DNA from: Piezodorus guildinii
Taxonomy: Eukaryota; Arthropoda; Insecta; Hemiptera; Pentatomidae
NCBI GenBank assembly: GCA_023052935.1
Contig: CM041297.1
Location: 8,839,327 to 8,903,326 of the forward strand
Direction: 5' to 3'
Length of the DNA: 64,000 bases
The translations under genes and the position numbers were made by a program. The notes below the pieces were generated by a model. The model was not told the origin of the DNA and ran no database searches. It saw only the letters and a program-made list of their open reading frames with translations. Below, piece by piece: positions 50,884 to 62,502 of the stretch (its first letter is position 1; each line of letters begins with the position of its first letter).

Positions 50884-51675
50884 TTTTACTTCTTAAGTAT
50901 CAATGAATGAACTCGAAATCAAACAGCTGAGTAAGTAAAGGTAGTATAACATTTATCAAAGACGACCAACACCGGATTCTTATATCTTAAATGGCTCGAG
51001 GCGAGACAGATTACCCATGTTCCCCGACACTGTTAATGTCAATGACGTCCACTTGCCGTCTCATACGAGGCGGGGGACAGACAAATGTTCCCGCCACCGT
51101 GGGCAAGGAAGGCCGTCCTCTAGACACATGGTCAACGTATGTGTAAACTTGAATGAAACTGACTAAAAAAAATTAAATGGATCCGTGACTCACATCCGGA
51201 ACTTGAATGAAATTCACAAAAAAACATGAATGGATCCGTGACTCATCGTAAGATTACGTCATCATACGCGGGGGCACCGGCCCAGAGCCATCTGCTCCGC
51301 GCTGTTGCCAAATCTACATACACTGTTGCCATCTAACTTTTTTAAAAAAAAACGAGGTCAGGCAACGACCCCAAAACAGCCTCACACTACTCAAGGACAC
51401 CCCCCCCTCGCCCTAACACAACACCCCCCTCGCCCGCACAAGGTCGGTCAATGACCTCTCAAGGTCAACATTCACCCTACTACTGCATGATATTGCTCCT
51501 CAAGGTCAGAGCTCCTAAAAAATTCCTCAACACCCTTTTATCAACTACTCCCGCGCTGTTGCCAAATCTACATACACTGTTGCCATCTAACTTTTTTCAA
51601 AAAAAACGAGGTCAGGCAACGACCCCAAAACAGCCTCACACTACTCAAGGACACCCCCCCTCGCCCTAACACAAC
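50884..51675 (-). repeat. Right terminal inverted repeat, outer end truncated
   Basis: 792 bp matching the reverse complement of the left TIR almost base for base (I see only a few differences in several hundred bases). The inner 258-bp subterminal unit is complete (to about 51548); the outer one stops at 'cgccctaacacaaca' (51675), so about 125 bp and the true terminus are missing. Confidence 0.92.
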
Positions 51676-51777
51676 AGGTAAAAGTGTAACATACTAAAAG
51701 TGTAACATACTATAATTGACATTCATCACCGCCCCTCCCCAAAAATTATCGTAGCAAATAAAAATAATGATACAACA
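51676..51777. other. Right Polinton flank with short tandem repeat
   Basis: aaaagtgtaacatacta occurs twice in direct succession at about 51681-51714, immediately after the truncated TIR. The expected remainder of the interrupted LINE tail is absent. Confidence 0.6.
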
Positions 51778-52071
51778 GAAAAATTTGGTGCAAGCAATTA
51801 ACGACTTTCACTTACCTATTTTGCTATAAATCAATTTAAAAACTAATAATATAGTTCAAAAAGGTTTAATGAAATATATTTAGTTTCGTTGGAATCACAT
51901 GTTTTAGATTAAATAATATTACAATATAAAATTGTTATTTACAACACTGAGTTAGTTTTTATCTACCTTTCATCGTTCGCCATTAAATATTACACCTTGG
52001 TGAACAACATAATGTTTTTTCTAAAATTTTTAGCTTTCCAACATTATATTACCCACCAATATTACCTTATG
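51778..52071 (+). repeat. Repeat family A, 5' part only
   Basis: Starts 'aaatttggtgcaagcaa' and follows the family up to 'ccaatattacctta', where a MITE begins. The family does not resume afterwards. Confidence 0.65.
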
Positions 52072-52530
52072 GCGGCGATACACGGAGAGAATTAATGTAT
52101 GTGTAGGCGAGGTGAAATACGTGATTCGTAGGTGAAAGTGAATACCACACACTTTCAACATATTATAATAAATATTCAATTACCTAGTTTTCTATATTAC
52201 TTCGTCAATTATTTCTTTTTTACGTTTTATTATAAATAATGTTTAATTTCTTAAAATGGAGTTTCTACATTAAAAAAACATGTTTTCATGATGTGTATAT
52301 TACACTTGTTTGTTTTGATATAACTTTATCATCCAGTTTTAGTATCTTTAAAAAAAAATAATATTTAATGATATTGTAGGATTTTTTTATTAGCAATATT
52401 TGATGTCTTTATCCAAAATTATTTTCAAAAAATATGCCTTCCGCCTCTCCTACTACTTTCGTGAACACATACAATACTTGCTTTCACCTCACCTACACAT
52501 ACCCTGATTCTCACCGTGTATCGCCGCATT
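52072..52530. mobile_element. MITE with ~48-bp inverted ends
   Basis: Left end tggcggcgatacacggagag through aggcgaggtgaaa (to about 52119) is the reverse complement, with few mismatches, of tttcacctcacctacaca through cgtgtatcgccgca (from about 52481). 459 bp, internal DNA AT-rich and non-coding. TTA on both sides is a possible target duplication (PIF/Harbinger style), but the end is ambiguous by one base. Confidence 0.8.
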
Positions 52531-52534
52531 TAGT

Positions 52535-53030
52535 GACATAGTGATGCATTCATTGATTGTGTGATATTGATGGTAGAGTAACTACCACCTGTCTCCAATT
52601 GTTATATAGAAATGACCGATTTAGCAACTGGCTCAAATGATAGATAGCATATTGATAAATGGATAGTATATTGCATTACTTGTCTCTAAATTCGTTATCA
52701 ATCACAAGCTCAATTAATACAAGTTCCCATGAGGCTAATTAATTAATTAAATCTTTGATGAATTGCAATATATATATATTAGAATAGGTCATCCATTGAT
52801 CATATATTTACGCGTAAAACAAATTAATTGATATGAAAATAATCTGAGGCCATTCATTGATTACTTATTTGAGAAGCCTATGACTTCATTTTAGAACAGT
52901 TCAGTAATGTTCTATTTAATATTCTACTGTCACTTCTATCGGCAGTCCCTGTGAATGTCTTAACTTGTTTCTCTCTTCGAATCTTAATTTACACCTGACC
53001 AAACGGCAAGTACAATCAGGAAATGTGAAT
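52535..53030. other. No recognisable gene
   Basis: AT-rich, nothing supported. Confidence 0.4.
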
Positions 53031-53034
53031 AATT

Positions 53035-53620
53035 AGCAGATGATGTTGACATGTGAGGCTGAAAAAGGATCAATACAGTAGTAGTTGTGTTGTTCTATTA
53101 GAATGATAATCAACTCAGGAGCTCTCGCATCCAACACCTTTTTAATCTCATTCATAGTCATATCTCTTTTAAGTTCGTTGGTATGTCCGTGTAAGTTATT
53201 ATTAAATCTTAGATAAAGAGCCCTTATATGTTCGTCCAATGTTGGTAAGTGTAAGTCAGTATGCAAAGTTTTGTTAGTAACGTGCCATCGTGCATTTGTT
53301 ATGATTCGTAAAATTTTGTATTGAAAAATTTGAAGCATTTTTAGGTGAGTCGTTTTTGCTATGCCTTATATTCTAATAAGTGTATGCGTTTGTTTATATC
53401 TCAGTTTTAATTTGTACGATTTGAAAAAAAAGTAAATAAAGTAGTTTGAGGCGTTTGTTGAGCGTTTTTCGTTTTCATTTTTATTTGTTGACCCCATGTC
53501 ATTCTTCTGTTAAAATTGAGTCCGAGATAGAGTCCTGAGTCTGTCTGAGGAATAGGGTTGTTCTAGATGAAAATTTTTTAGTATAAAATTGTTGAAAATT
53601 CTTCAATAAAATGTCTTTGT
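53035..53620 (-). mobile_element. Jockey-type LINE relic, minus strand
   Basis: The complement of 53033-53338 encodes Q-Y-K-I-L-R-I-I-T-N-A-R-W-H-V-T-N, a conserved segment of Jockey-type ORF2 C-termini, then R-F-N-N-N-L-H-G-H-T-N. Upstream pieces (about 53440-53560) encode the L-G-L-Y-L-D-like and W-G-Q-Q-I-K-like segments in other frames. Confidence 0.7.
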
Positions 53621-53634
53621 GGAATAGACTTTAA

Positions 53635-54425
53635 AAAATCTGGTGCTGGTAACACACGAATTTCAATTACCTTAACTGTTAAAACCAATTTAAAAACTAA
53701 TGAATATACTTCTATTTGAAAAACATTTTAAGCTGATTTTAGAATACATTACATTGTTAATCATTAATATTTTTATTCTCTATTCATCACTTTATTTTAT
53801 CTTTTACAATTTTTTGCATCATATAATATTTTTTCTAGAATATTTCTCTTCGCAACGGTGTATTATACGGCTACATTATAATACGATATAGCATCTAAAT
53901 GTAAAAAAAAAAAATTACAACAAAAAAAGTTCTTTCCTTTTATCCTTTAGTTGGGGATCAAATTCGTCCGAATCAATGTAATTAAGATGATATGGTTAAT
54001 CTTTTGGAATGTACACAATTAAAGGTAGTTTAGAGGAAGACAATTTAAAATATCGGCATTTAAGCACTGTCAGACTATTTCAATTAGAATAAAACCTACA
54101 TGATATTAAATCCCACTAATTTTTACATCAATATAGGGAGTTTAATCAAAATAGTTTCTGAGAAAATCATAAAAAGGTTCAAAATGCATGGTATAAAGTT
54201 GCTCTTCTGGTTAGCTGATTTTGATGAAAAAGTTCCCGTAACATCTCGGGCGTGTAGTTGTCTTGAATATGAAATTTCATTTTCGTACGACTTTTTGTTG
54301 CACACGGACTCAGGAGACCCTAAAACGTGTATTTCAGTTGAAAACTTTAATTTGATAATGTTCAGGATCGCAATACTTTCCCTTACTAGATATTTCATAT
54401 ATAAGTAAATGAAAGTAAAAGTATA
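53635..54425 (+). repeat. Repeat family A, copy 5
   Basis: Uninterrupted: starts 'ctggtgctggtaacacacga', ends 'ataagtaaatgaaagtaaaa'. Confidence 0.8.
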
Positions 54426-54429
54426 AAAT

Positions 54430-55295
54430 AAATGTCCATAAGATGGAATAAAAAAAAAAAAACTCCATCCAGGCAACTACATTTTCAAGAACAATGCACT
54501 CTTAAGTCCCCTTACTTAACTTAGCAATCTAGAACCTTCGCCTTTAAGGACTTCTTGATTCTTGTTTGGAAACCGTTGAAGGGTTGTTATTAGTTGCAAT
54601 AAGTTGTCGCCAGCTCATTAGCAACTCTCCCAACAGACAGAGACATATTGTTGCTGATTAGAGGCATCGTTCTTCGGGGTATTGCCATGAGATAAATATT
54701 AGAGAATTCTTAATTGAATTGTGTTGTGTAGGGATGAATGTGTGTGGGTTTTAATAACTGACCTGGGTAGAAGTAGTGTTGTGATTGTTTGAAAACATTG
54801 AATGGAGCAGGAAAGGCATTAGATAAAGACCAGTTGAGTACACATGATAGTTTCAAGTACACAGGATAAATTAATATATGTGATGATGAAAAGTTAAGAT
54901 TTGATAATGTGAATGAAATGTATTGTCAAATGACCTATATTGAGTAAAGATATGGAAATGGATGTAAGTATATATAAAATTGTATACATAATGTAAATAG
55001 TTAAAAATATAAATTATTTCTAATTTATAGATAATATATTCTTAATATGTATATAATTGATTGAAATATTTGTACAATTATATTTTAGATAACATTGAAT
55101 ATCTGAAGATGAAGCCTTTATTGAACATGTGAAGTCTCGAAACGGTTGTTGACATGTATGGATAAATAAATGCATATGAACAAAAACAAGAAGAGATTGT
55201 TCCAATTGATATGATCATATGAATTGAATTTTTATTCTAGGGAATTTTGTACCCTAAGAATAACGAACAATGAACATAAAAGGCCCAGTTTTTCT
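54430..55295. other. No gene; one hammerhead-like motif
   Basis: About 55103-55155 reads ctgaagatgaagcc ... gtctcgaaacggttg, a further CUGAAGA...GAAAC motif of Penelope type. Otherwise unassigned. Confidence 0.4.
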
Positions 55296-55299
55296 GACA

Positions 55300-55745
55300 T
55301 TATTTAGTGATATACGGTTGGTTGCTTGGTTTATTATTTTCAATAGTGAACCTTTGTAATCAAACAAAAAAAAAGAAAGAAAACCCTTCAAAATTTGAGG
55401 GCTTACTTTCAAGATACGTTGAACCCGAATAAAAAACAAAAACAAATCCGTTTCTTCGTTGTCCGCCGTAAGCCGTCCTCTTTGAAACGACAGGACCATT
55501 TTTTTTTAAATACTAAAATAACTACTAGAAGCCCATAATTTAGATATTTTTGATGATACAGAAAAAATGTATTAGTGTATTTTAACAAAAAATGCGCGAA
55601 TAATTATAAAAAAAGTGAATAAAGAAAAGAAAAAAAACTGAAATTTGATCCATAAATAACACCTACAATTCAGTTATTTTTGAGGATAGAGAAAAATATG
55701 TAGAGTGTTTTAGGATAAGTAAACTGCGATTATCAATCAGAGAAT
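55300..55745 (+). repeat. Repeat family B, copy 3
   Basis: 'ggtttattattttcaatagt' at the start, 'aaaatttgagggcttac', and two 'cagttatttttgaggata'-type segments; shorter than the other copies. Confidence 0.65.
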
Positions 55746-55789
55746 GTTCATATACAGTTAGAAACAAAAATGAGTGAAACCATTTAAGA

Positions 55790-56450
55790 ATTAATTAAAT
55801 TTAATTAATATAGAAACATATGTTTTATTAAAAAACCTATAAAAATAATCAGTTAGTTTTATCTTCTTTTCATCACTCTCTATTAAATATTAAAAGCTTG
55901 TGTATAAGATATTTTTTCTACAATTTTTCTCTTTCCAACGGTATATGATATTGTACGTCTGCGAGTATATTACTGTTCTTATATTCAAAAACAAAAAAAA
56001 TGCATTAAAAAAATATGTTTTCAGTTTTCTCCTTTAGTTGTTTATCAAATTCGCTCAACTTGCATATTAAGCTGTTAACTATCAATGGTTACAAGATAAT
56101 ATAGTTATTTTTTATAGAATCTACAAAATTAAATCTACTTTAGAAGAAGAAAATTTAAAATATCGGCATTTAAGCCCTGTCACACCATTTTATTAAGAAT
56201 GAAAACTACATGATATTAAAGCCCATTAAATTTTACATCGATATAGCGAGTTTAATTAAAATCGTCGGAACCGTTTTTGAGAAAATCGAAAAAAGGTGCA
56301 AAATGCATGGTATAAAGTGGCTCTTCTGGTAAGCTCATTTTGTAAAAAGGTTTTGTAACGTCTCGGGCGTATATTCGTCTTAAATATGAAATTTAAGTTT
56401 CATAGGATTTACCGTTTCCGCCCGGACGTTAACACACACACACACACAGA
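55790..56450 (+). repeat. Repeat family A, copy 6
   Basis: Follows the family from about its second fifth to the (CA)n at 56438-56450, where a T-run and a minus-strand LINE relic follow. Confidence 0.75.
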
Positions 56451-56574
56451 CCTTTTTTTTTTTTTTTTGTATGAAATTGAAATTTTATCAAAAGCGCAAA
56501 TGCTAGAGTTGTTACAGCAACTTTTTTTGTTACAGCAACAGTGCTGATGCAATATAGAGAAAATATGCGATATA

Positions 56575-57090
56575 TTTAAAAAAAATGTATTTATTGGTAT
56601 TCACAACAGTATTGGTTAATATATCTTGTAAATTAGCTGCTCTCGAGGCCATCTTTTCAGACTTCTCGGAGTATTGTCAGGAATGGAATGGAGGGATTTA
56701 GGAATGAAACTAGTTCGTTAGAGTGAGAGTGGAGTTTGTCATGGAAGGATTGATACCTGGTTTGGGAGGAATCAGCGACATATGGCATATTAAGGTCTTG
56801 ATGGATGAGCTTATTCGTGATATATAATTGGGGATTTTTCGAAGGATTTTGGATTGTAAGCATTGAAGACGAGAAGAATTTGATGGTTTTGTGGAGCCAC
56901 AGGTCTCATGATGGTTATGTAGATGAGTCTTTTGTAGTAAAGTAGAAGGTTAGAGGGTCTCTGTAGTAAGTGTTGGAGTAACCGAAAGCGAAGAGCAGTT
57001 TCTTGTCGTTTCAGTCTAGTGTTCGGTTTCCATGTTAGGCGTTTGTCAAGTAGAAGTCCTAGGTAGCGGATCTGTTCAACTAGAACAAGC
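56575..57090 (-). mobile_element. Jockey-type LINE relic, minus strand
   Basis: Close in sequence to 3270-3885 and 24283-24700 ('gagtttgtcatggaaggatt', 'tgagcagtttct' type landmarks). Complement of 56657-56863 encodes Q-L-Y-I-T-N-K-L-I-H-Q-D-L-N-M-P-Y-V-A-D-S. Confidence 0.7.
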
Positions 57091-57895
57091 TCGATATTGC
57101 AATATTTAGATTTATAATATGCTAAAAATAAAAATTAATAATATATAGCTTGGTTTTTATACAATCTATACAATAGACTGCATTGTAACACTGCGTATTT
57201 CTGCGATATTGGTTGAAAATCGGATTATTTTTCTTTATACAATGCTTGCTTATCCGTTTATGGGCTGTTAGACAAATTATATCCTAGCTTTTGAGGCACA
57301 GTTCATTAATTCTAAAACCAGAGATGGCTAGAATGAATTTCCTTGTAAATGAATTAATTAAGAAACCTCTGAGAACCTCAACCCTGCTAGTATTCCATTA
57401 TGAAGCTTTAGTTTCCTCCGAGGTAGCAATTATGAGTTTAGAAAATGGAGCATGAGAGTCATTTGCAATTATAGGATAGAATTAGAATTAGAGATAGAGT
57501 TTGAAATGGTTCATTGTATAATTGCGATTCGAAAACAAAGGGTAGTTTCCGACGTGTCCTATTTTTAGGACCACCACTAAAGCTGCTTGGTCCGTAAAGA
57601 ACATCACACTACATAGAGACCTTCACATACCAATACCCATCACATCTACTGGTTGTCCATGAAGTTGACAGCTGTGAATAAAAACATTAAAATCATAAAA
57701 AAAAGAAAAAAAGTGTGAATATAATGTCATGGATCTGTAGAATATTCCGCGGTTTTTGATTGGCCAATCTCGCGGTTACTCTTCAGCCAATTAACATACT
57801 CCGAATCAAGTAGTGGTCGTATTATCCTATTATCCAGAACAGATATTGGCTAAGATTAAACGGAAACCACCGCGAGGGTCTCTTCTTCCTTACAG
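57091..57895. other. No recognisable gene
   Basis: Mixed AT-rich sequence; no domain or repeat that I can support. Confidence 0.4.
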
Positions 57896-57899
57896 AGAG

Positions 57900-58085
57900 G
57901 ATCTTGTTTCAAATTCATGTTCAGGGTATACATACATATGTATACCACGATGATTTGGCCATTATTCAAATTAATTTTAAGAAAAAAACATCTTTTATTC
58001 GGTTATATATTACCGGATACGAACATACAATCTTTAGCGTGGGATACTAGCCCGCTAACCACTCTGCCACGGGCTCTCCTACATG
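57900..58085 (-). mobile_element. tRNA-derived SINE, minus strand
   Basis: Complement begins agagcccgtggcagagtgg with ttagcgggctagt (A box) and a weakened B box (gttcgtatcc) near 58010-58020. Its head resembles the SINE at 1438. Confidence 0.55.
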
Positions 58086-58385
58086 GTAAATTATAAATAA
58101 TATACATAATAATGATAAATAAAAAAAATCGAAGTTTTTCGGATTAGAAAAAAATAATCATTTTATGTTATTAGCATTACTGTAATACAAGAAAATATGC
58201 AAAATAAAAGAATTTGATAGCCAACTAAAAGAGAAAAAAAATGTTTGAAGTTTAATTTTTTTTACAGAACATAAGCATAGTAATATATACATTAGAAAAA
58301 ATGTAAACTGATGATGAAAATTGAACAATTACGACTATTATATTATTTAATCAAATACATATGTTTCCATTGCAGCTCAATGTGA

Positions 58386-58387
<2 letters not shown>

Positions 58388-58442
<55 letters not shown>
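58388..58442. repeat. (TA)n microsatellite
   Basis: About 27 TA units. Confidence 0.95.
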
Positions 58443-58446
<4 letters not shown>

Positions 58447-58524
58447 AAATTATGCTTTATTTTTAAGTTTTTAGAAGTTTGTTCAGGGTGCAGTCAAAAG
58501 AACATTTAAGATATAAACTGGTGC

Positions 58525-58615
58525 CAACGTTTCAGCCTAAATTATAGGCCTTCTACGGGACGTTTGAAGGAGAGCGTCACAACAAACATACCTATAATTT
58601 AGGCCGAAACGTAAG
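58525..58615. repeat. Short palindrome with gaaacgt motifs
   Basis: acgtttcagcctaaattata at about 58529 and its inverse tataatttaggccgaaacgt at about 58592 form a 20-22-bp stem around a ~40-bp loop, a Penelope/hammerhead-type motif as in 4914-5296. Confidence 0.6.
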
Positions 58616-58629
58616 TTTACCGTGAAAAC

Positions 58630-59270
58630 GAGTATAGAGTGTTCGTATATGTTGATCAACTATTGGTTGTTGTAAGTCCGTATGTAGTTGTTTACGTAAC
58701 AAGGAGCTGTCGTTATGAGTCTTAAAATTTAGAGTTGAAATAATAGCAGTTTTTGTAAGTGAGTTTTTTTCTGAACCGAAAATCTGTGAAGCGCAAGGCC
58801 ATATTGGCTTAAGAAGGTATGTTTAAGTAATCAGGTTCTGTATAATTTTTAATTTTGATGATTTAGATAAAGAGAGTATAGTACTTTCAGTTGGAGTTTG
58901 AGAGTTTTTTCTTTTCATTTGTGGTCCCAAGTCAAAATAACAATGTTAGTTAATAGATTTATAAAACTTACCATTTATTTAAACAACTTATAACAACAAT
59001 TTGATACGTAATATTGTTTCTAAAATCGAATGTACTAAAGGAAATAATATAACTTGTCTATTCATCTTGACAGGTAGACCCAAAGTCATCCATCGATCGA
59101 GTGTCAGTCCTAGGTAATAAACTGAGTTCGTCTGAAGAATTTGGTTGTTGTCGATAAAAATTGGTGGGCAAGTGTTTCGTCGAAGTGTGAACATTACGTG
59201 GTTTGATTTGTCGTGATTTAAACGAATTTTTCAAAGATTGTACCAATTTCGTAGAAGCATTAAGTGATTT
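58630..59270 (-). mobile_element. Jockey-type LINE relic, minus strand
   Basis: The complement of 58988-59194 encodes F-T-L-R-R-N-T-C-P-P-I-F-I and V-Y-Y-L-G-L-T-L-D-R, the region just after the RT active site in Jockey-type ORF2. Frame-broken. Confidence 0.72.
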
Positions 59271-59277
59271 AGTAAAG

Positions 59278-59479
59278 AATTAATTAAATTGAATTTCTAT
59301 AGAAACAAGTGTTTTATTAAAAAATCGATTATATTATTATCTAAAATTATCAGTTAGTTTTAGCAGCATTTCATCACTTTTTATTAACTTTTAAAAGATT
59401 GTATAAGACAATGTTTTTTTTCTAAAATCTTTAGCTTTCCTACGGTGTATAATGTATATTACTGTTTTGCATTAAAAAC
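59278..59479 (+). repeat. Repeat family A, left part of a split copy
   Basis: Interrupted by the LINE at 59492-62480 and the LINE-B copy; family A resumes with 'cattaaaat' at 62493 and 'atgttttcagttttctcc' at about 62987. Confidence 0.7.
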
Positions 59480-59491
59480 AATAAACATTTG

Positions 59492-62168
59492 TAACTATTT
59501 TAATTTAGTTATTTTAAATGGTCGTGTAAAGAATGATAAAAAAGGAGATTTTACATACTTGGGAGCTTCTGGGAATTCTGTAATAGATTATGCTATTGTA
59601 AATATGGAGTTACTATCTGTAATTAAAAATTTCACTGTCGATAATCAAATTTTTTCGGATCACATGCCGATTATTACTTCTTTTAAATTCAGTAACAGGC
59701 TAATTGAACAATTTACCTTACCTCTTCTTCCTAAAATAAATTGGTTAAAACAAAATGAGCTAGTTTATCGTTCTAGGGTGGATAGTTTGGCTGGTCGTGT
59801 GTCTGTAAATGAGAATTCACTAGAAGATATTATAGATATTCTCTCAAATATTGTCAAAAGATCTGCTAATTATAATCCTAACCCAAGGTCAGTATATAAA
59901 AGTAGAAATCCCTGGTTCGATAAAGAGTGTTTCTTAGCTAGAAAGAGGTCATTTGATTTCCTGAATTTATTTAGAAAAACAATGTTTACTCACCATAAAT
60001 TGCAGTATTTAAATTCAAATAGAACTTATAAACATCTATGTTTATTAAAAAAGAAGCAATATTATATAGAATGTACACAACGTCTAAATACAGTAAAAAA
60101 CAGTAAAGAGTTTTGGGAGCTTGTAAAAGTATTCAGGAAAAGTAATAACTGGTCAGTAGGTAATATATCATTTCAAGATTGGCTTATCCACTTTAAAACT
60201 CTGTACAACCCTCCTTTAATTTCAAATAGAATTTTATATGCTGAACCATATATTTCGAATGATATTTTGGATAGACCCTTCTCTCTCAGTGAGTTAAAAG
60301 TAGTTTTGGCTAACTCAAAAAATAATAAGGCACCAGGAAGTGATAGGATTCCTTATGAATTTTATAAGTACGCTCCGGATTCCTTTTTAAACATTTTATT
60401 GGCTACATTTAATAGAATTTTCGAAATGGGAGTTGTCCCTTTGGGGTTTAAAAAATCTATTATTTTCCCACTATATAAAAAGGGGGATAAAAATTTGGCT
60501 ACAAATTACAGAGGAATTTCTTTTATAAATGCAATTGCCAAGTTATTTACAGGTTTGGTTCTAACTAGATGTTTGGACTACATTGATGGAAATAATATAA
60601 TTAAAGAAGCCCAGGCTGGTTTTAGAAAAAAATATTCCACAATTGACAACATATTCACTTTAACTAGTTTAATTAAGATAAAATTACAAAAGAAAAGGGA
60701 AAAGGTTTATGCATTTTTTGTTGACTTTTCTACAGCATTCGACAGTGTGGACCGTTATAGTCTAATTTACAAATTATATCAAGTAGGATTTACGTCAAAA
60801 TTAATTAATTCAATTAAAAATCTGCTTAGTGAAACTAATGCTTCTGTTTGGAATTTGGATGGTTTGACTGAACCATTTGGAACTGAATCAGGGGTGAGAC
60901 AGGGTTGTTTGCTAAGTCCGATTCTTTTTTCAATATATATAAATGATTTGGAAGAGAATTTAGATGGCGGTATTTTGGTTGAAGAAAATTGTAAAATTAA
61001 ATACTTAGCCTATGCGGATGATATTGTGCTCTTATCCTCACATCCCTCGATATTACAGAATATGATTAACTCTCTAGAAAACTATTGCAATAAATGGAAT
61101 CTGAGAATAAATCTGGAAAAATCAAAAATAATGGTCTTTCGAAATGGTGGTAGGCCAGCGCGTAAAGAAAAATGGTTCTTAGGCTCAGAAAATATTGAAG
61201 TAGTACAGCAGTACAAATATCTAGGGATCACTCTTACGCCTACTCTTTCAATGACAAAACACCTCGAAGAAAAACTGAATAAAGCTAAGGTGGGTTTGAA
61301 TTTGATTTGGGGCCAGTTTATGGAAAACAAAGACATAGTTCTGTCAAAAAAGTTGGAGATATTTAATTCCATTAGTAGGGCAGTTATGTGCTATGGAGCA
61401 CAAGTCTGGGGTGGGGTTAGTCATGATGCCGTGGAAAAACTACAAAGATTTTTTCTTAAAAAACTATTTAAATTGCCAAAATATACTCCCACTCATTTTC
61501 TTCATTTTGAAACAACAATAGATCCAATATTTATATTCACCCTAAAGATGCATTTCGATTATATTATTAAAATTTTGAATTTACCACCACATAAATATCC
61601 AAAGATATTAGCATTACATATAATTAAGAAAAAAATAGCATGGTTCGAAAACATACTTTATCTGAAAGAATCGCATGGATTAAATTTTAACTTAAATCTA
61701 TTTAACTGTGATGATATTAAGTTATGGAAAAATAGTCTAGCAGCATTAAGAGTTCAAATGCAAAAAGATATTTATACTCAAAATATTATTAAAGTTAAAA
61801 ATTCTAAAACTTCTCCCTTTTATCCACATTTAACCACAGTAAATTATATTACTGACAAATATTCACTGCAGGTGATTAGATGGGTAATTAAAATAAGAGC
61901 TGATGTATTAAACCTGAATTACAAACATTTCATGAAAACAAATAATAAATGTAGTTTGTGCAATACAAATGAAACAGAAGATCTTTTTCACTTTTTGGCT
62001 GCCTGTCCGATTCTTACTGAGTTCAGAAAAAAATATTTTAATTCTAAAAATTTAACGTGGGATCAAGTTTTAGAGTTGATAAATGGAAAAGATTGGCTGG
62101 CGTTAGTTAATTTCTCCAGATCGGCTTTTTCTTATAGAATGTTACTTACGAGAGAATTTAACTATTAG
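59492..62168 (+). pseudogene. LINE ORF2: endonuclease C-terminus, reverse transcriptase, zinc motif
   Basis: The open frame reaches upstream to 59445, but residues before 59492 come from the repeat it landed in. Endonuclease remnant: V-I-D-Y-A-I-V-N and S-D-H-M-P-I. Reverse transcriptase: A-P-G-S-D-R-I-P, N-Y-R-G-I-S-F, F-V-D-F-S-T-A-F-D-S-V-D, G-V-R-Q-G-C-L-L-S-P and catalytic Y-A-D-D-I-V-L-L. C-terminal zinc motif C-S-L-C...D-L-F-H-F-L-A-A-C. No stop in ~890 codons. Lacking the N-terminal endonuclease half it cannot nick DNA itself. The clade (I/R1-like or CR1-like) is not settled; the C-terminal zinc motif favours I/R1-type. Confidence 0.9.
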
Positions 62169-62480
62169 TGAATTTGTTAAATTAAATTTAACTAATTGTA
62201 AATTTGACTATTTGTGAATTAATTTTAGTAAATAAATAGCATGGGAAGTGTTTGTTTCTTATTTTGTTATTGATTATTTATATTGATAGATTAAGGATTA
62301 ATTTTGTTAATAAACACAGACTCCACGGACGGTCAACAGACCATGTAGTGTGTCTGATTTTTATTATTGTATTTCGTAATTTGTAATTTGTTTATTTTAT
62401 TTTTATTTGCTTATTGGCTATTTGATGTACTTAATTTTGAAAAATAAAAACAGACTTTTCTATCTATCTATCTATCTACC
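59492..62480 (+). mobile_element. 5'-truncated LINE with open ORF2, (TCTA)n tail
   Basis: Bracketed by aataaacatttg (59480-59491 and 62481-62492), a clean 12-bp target duplication. The 3' end is (tcta)5 and the 5' end is truncated inside the endonuclease domain. ORF2 is open throughout, so the insertion is young. Confidence 0.9.
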
Positions 62481-62502
62481 AATAAACATTTGCATTAAAA
62501 TG

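Larger units (their letters stand above)
39684..51675. mobile_element. Polinton/Maverick DNA element (virus-like), ~12 kb
   Basis: Inverted terminal repeats, a protein-primed family B DNA polymerase, a retrovirus-like integrase and a capsid-type protein define it. The left end starts AG, as usual for Polintons. Gene order from left: BIR protein, coiled-coil ORF and 187-aa ORF (+); 73-aa, 230-aa DFQGY-BIR, capsid and two small ORFs (-); integrase (+); polymerase and 78-aa ORF (-); DFQGY paralogue (+). I see no FtsK-type packaging ATPase and no adenain-type protease, so it is incomplete or of an unusual type. At 12 kb it is shorter than the usual 15-20 kb, and the junction at about 44497 shows that a segment was lost there. 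Confidence 0.93.

Noticed and set aside
54123..54476. 117-codon minus-strand frame over repeat A
   Set aside because: Not kept open in the other A copies that I checked; chance frame.
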